Assembly (NCBI RefSeq): GCF_024347355.1
Contig: NZ_AP025465.1
Coordinates: 1,240,001-1,304,000, forward strand
DNA: 64,000 nucleotides
From: Vibrio chagasii
GTDB lineage: Bacteria > Pseudomonadota > Gammaproteobacteria > Enterobacterales > Vibrionaceae
Direction of reading: 5' to 3'
Shown here: piece by piece, positions 61,976 through 64,000 of the stretch
How positions within the stretch are numbered: the stretch's first letter is position 1
Layout of the letters: each line of letters begins with the position of its first letter
Translations under genes and position numbers: made by a program
Notes under the pieces: generated by a model
Told to the model about the DNA's origin: nothing
Database searches by the model: none
The model's input: only the letters and a program-made list of their open reading frames with translations

Positions 61976-63238
61976 ATGGAACAGTTAAGAAAAATTGGCG
62001 CAATTGGCGGCGCAATCTCATTGGCTCTTTGTTGGCCTCTAGCGGTTGGGCAAATTGGACAAAATGCGATTACTGATGGCGTTGCAAAACTTAACAATTC
62101 GAGCATTCAAGCTGAGATCGTTGAGTACGATAGAGGTTACCTTTCTTCTAACGTAACCACTCGCATCACTGTGACGGATGAAAACTTAAAAGAACAACTT
62201 GCGATTGATGGCTTACCAAGTGAGTTTGTCGTTAATAGTGCGGTTAGCCATGGTTTGGTTAGCCTTAACGCTGTTTCGACGTTAGATAATGCAGACATCC
62301 TGCCACTGACTTTAACGACGAGCACAGAGCTGAACGGCAATACGGATTTCGACTTCGAGCTAAGCCAATTCAATCATCAAGGTACTGATGAGAATGGCAC
62401 CTCGGTGTCTATCACTAAATCTAACCTTACAGGTCATGCGACTGTGTTGGGCCAAGTGGATTACCAGCTTTCTATCCCTTCTGTTCAAATCGATTTTGAA
62501 ACGGGTGAAGAGGTGACACTGTCAAACCTGAAAGGTACGGGTTCAGGCCAACAAGCTAAAGGTTACTGGCTAGGCACGCAGAACTTCACGATTGATAGTT
62601 TCTTGATTTCAGATTCGGCAATGCAGCCATTTATGACTATCGAGAACTCAACCTATGACTTTGAATCTCACCTAGATGAAGCAACTAAGCGTCTACGCAG
62701 CAACCTTAAACTGTATATCGCTAATATCGAGACGAGCGAAGGGCAAGTGAACAACTTAAACGTTGATTTCGAAATGTCGAAACTCGACAGTGAGTCGTTC
62801 GAGAAAATCTTTGAGATTTACCAGTCTAATCCTGTTCTGACACAAGAAGACGTTGCTGAGATCATCCCATTCATCGACATTCTGTTTGCTAAGGGCTTCG
62901 ACCTTTCAATGAACAACATGTCATTAGAGTTAGGCAAAGGCCAGTTTGAATCGAAGTGGTTAGTGAGTGTTCCTGAAGGTACAGAAAACATCAGCAGTGA
63001 ACCTTCAATGATCATGCCAGCACTAACGGGTAACCTCCACTCGAGCTTTTCAAACGGACTGGTAGAAGAGTACCCGTTTATTCGCGAAGGTATTGATGAG
63101 TTGATCGTGATGGAAATGATCAAAGAAACAGACAAGGGTTACGAAATCAGTGCTGACCTAAAAAATGGAAACCTAGTGTTTGAAAACGGACAAGAAATTC
63201 CACTAATTGCACTACTTATGCCGGCTTTTGTTCAATAA
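61976..63238 (+). CDS. DUF945 (YdgA-like) periplasmic/membrane-anchored protein
   Basis: A 420-residue protein with an N-terminal membrane anchor or signal (IGAIGGAISLALCWPLAVGQIG) and a long beta-rich region typical of DUF945. The family start AITDGVAKLN and YDRGYLSSNVTTRITV is recognisable. E. coli YdgA is of this family and its role is unclear. It stands alone between the divergent kinase and serC. A perfect terminator lies 68 bases after its stop. Confidence 0.85.
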   Translation: MEQLRKIGAIGGAISLALCWPLAVGQIGQNAITDGVAKLNNSSIQAEIVEYDRGYLSSNVTTRITVTDENLKEQLAIDGLPSEFVVNSAVSHGLVSLNAVSTLDNADILPLTLTTSTELNGNTDFDFELSQFNHQGTDENGTSVSITKSNLTGHATVLGQVDYQLSIPSVQIDFETGEEVTLSNLKGTGSGQQAKGYWLGTQNFTIDSFLISDSAMQPFMTIENSTYDFESHLDEATKRLRSNLKLYIANIETSEGQVNNLNVDFEMSKLDSESFEKIFEIYQSNPVLTQEDVAEIIPFIDILFAKGFDLSMNNMSLELGKGQFESKWLVSVPEGTENISSEPSMIMPALTGNLHSSFSNGLVEEYPFIREGIDELIVMEMIKETDKGYEISADLKNGNLVFENGQEIPLIALLMPAFVQ

Positions 63239-63305
63239 AACTGAGTAGGCAAGAATACTCATAGGGCAATTTAGCGCATTAAGTTAAAGATTTTGTACTG
63301 TACGA

Positions 63306-63340
63306 AACAAAAGAGGTCATAAGACCTCTTTTGTTGTTTT
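63306..63340 (+). terminator. Intrinsic terminator after the DUF945 gene
   Basis: AACAAAAGAGGTC and GACCTCTTTTGTT form a 13-base-pair perfect stem with a 4-base loop (63306-63335), followed by GTTTTTATG. It separates the DUF945 gene from serC. Confidence 0.88.
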
Positions 63341-63401
63341 TATGTTGAGTAAAACATGGTATTACTTGCATAGTTATTATTTAGCAGGAGCAATCATCCC
63401 C

Positions 63402-64000
63402 ATGGAACTTACATTAGATAACGTATTCAATTTTAGTGCTGGCCCAGCGGCTCTGCCTAAGCCAGTAATGAAACAAGCACAAGCTGACTTCATTGATTGG
63501 AACGGTTTAGGCACTTCCGTTATGGAAATCAGCCATCGCAGCAAAGAATTTATTAAAGTTGCTGATGAGTCTGAGCAAGACCTACGTGATCTTCTGAACA
63601 TCCCAGACAACTACAAAGTTCTGTTCTGTCAGGGGGGCGCTCGTGCTCAATTCGCTGCTGTGCCTTTAAACCTTCTTGGCGATGCAACAAAAGCGACTTA
63701 CATTGATGCGGGCTACTGGGCTGAAAGCGCAGTTACGGAAGCAAGTAAGTACTGTGAAATCGATGTGTTCAATGCAAAAACGACAGTCGATAGTAAAGCG
63801 GCTGTGGTTCCAGCAAAAGACTGGAAGATCGATCCTGAAGCGGCTTATGTTCACTTCTGTCCGAATGAAACCATCGATGGCATTGAGATCAGCGATCTAC
63901 CACAAACCGACAAGCCTATTGTTGCGGATATGTCATCTAACATCTTGTCTCGTAAGATCGATGTGTCTCAATATGGTGTTATCTACGCCGGTGCACAGAA
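63402..64000 (+). CDS. serC: Phosphoserine aminotransferase, N-terminal part
   Basis: The first 199 residues of SerC, which converts 3-phosphohydroxypyruvate to phosphoserine (and acts in pyridoxine synthesis); the gene runs off the window end. Visible marks are [49 protein letters not shown] and [18 protein letters not shown], which leads up to the PLP Lys that lies beyond the edge. The ATG at 63402 has GCAGGAGC 11 bases upstream. Confidence 0.93.
   Translation, partial: MELTLDNVFNFSAGPAALPKPVMKQAQADFIDWNGLGTSVMEISHRSKEFIKVADESEQDLRDLLNIPDNYKVLFCQGGARAQFAAVPLNLLGDATKATYIDAGYWAESAVTEASKYCEIDVFNAKTTVDSKAAVVPAKDWKIDPEAAYVHFCPNETIDGIEISDLPQTDKPIVADMSSNILSRKIDVSQYGVIYAGAQ

Overview
The window looks like part of a Vibrio chromosome, most like the Splendidus clade. 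It carries FabV in place of FabI, a PanP-type PLP aspartate decarboxylase, a tfoX competence regulator, a CarRS/VprAB-like two-component pair, a PsrA-FadE pair and a RadD helicase. Base composition is moderate, in the mid-40s % GC by eye. I see no rRNA, tRNA, CRISPR array or integron attC array. The window cuts two genes: a LysE-type exporter at the left edge and serC at the right edge.

Layout. 1-9.3 kb is a mosaic of small accessory genes: HAD phosphatase, three GNAT acetyltransferases, an orphan MshA-like pilin, an AlkD-like protein, a nitrilase-family hydrolase and a nucleotidyltransferase. It ends in a duplicated RDD-Nudix gene pair. The two copies are separated by an AT-rich MFS transporter, and each copy has lost part of one gene. 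9.4-12.7 kb holds two convergent G3E (COG0523) metallochaperone GTPases, one with a strong Zur box. It also holds a probable remnant of a zinc-responsive dksA paralogue and rplY. 13-20.4 kb holds a glycosyltransferase/DedA-LssY operon, a frameshifted VOC gene, a PepSY protein with the carRS-like pair, and radD. 20.4-32 kb holds rsuA, a Bcr-type pump, DUF2913 and SDR-DUF2867 genes, a MATE pump, an ABC/lipocalin-like cluster and nhaA.

32-50 kb is rich in insertion sequences: two IS3-family elements, one ISL3 and one IS4. At least two, and probably three, have landed in intrinsic terminators. Between them lie an OmpA lipoprotein and a TolC protein, divergent from a compact LapA-like adhesin with a TAAG LapG-type cleavage site. 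psrA-fadE, fabV and ybjL follow. 50-64 kb is a stable core block: grxA, iron alcohol dehydrogenase, hexR, panP, an exported protein, lysO, an HDOD protein, tfoX, a small beta-barrel, a kinase/receiver pair, a DUF945 protein and serC.

The most interesting points are these. One G3E GTPase has the CxCC metal site rewritten as SxSS. A minimal LapA-type adhesin sits beside only the outer-membrane part of its secretion system. A kinase has an N-terminal receiver with the phospho-Asp replaced by His. A hairpin may mask the tfoX ribosome binding site. IS elements repeatedly target terminators. An orphan minus-strand terminator upstream of psrA may mark a small RNA.
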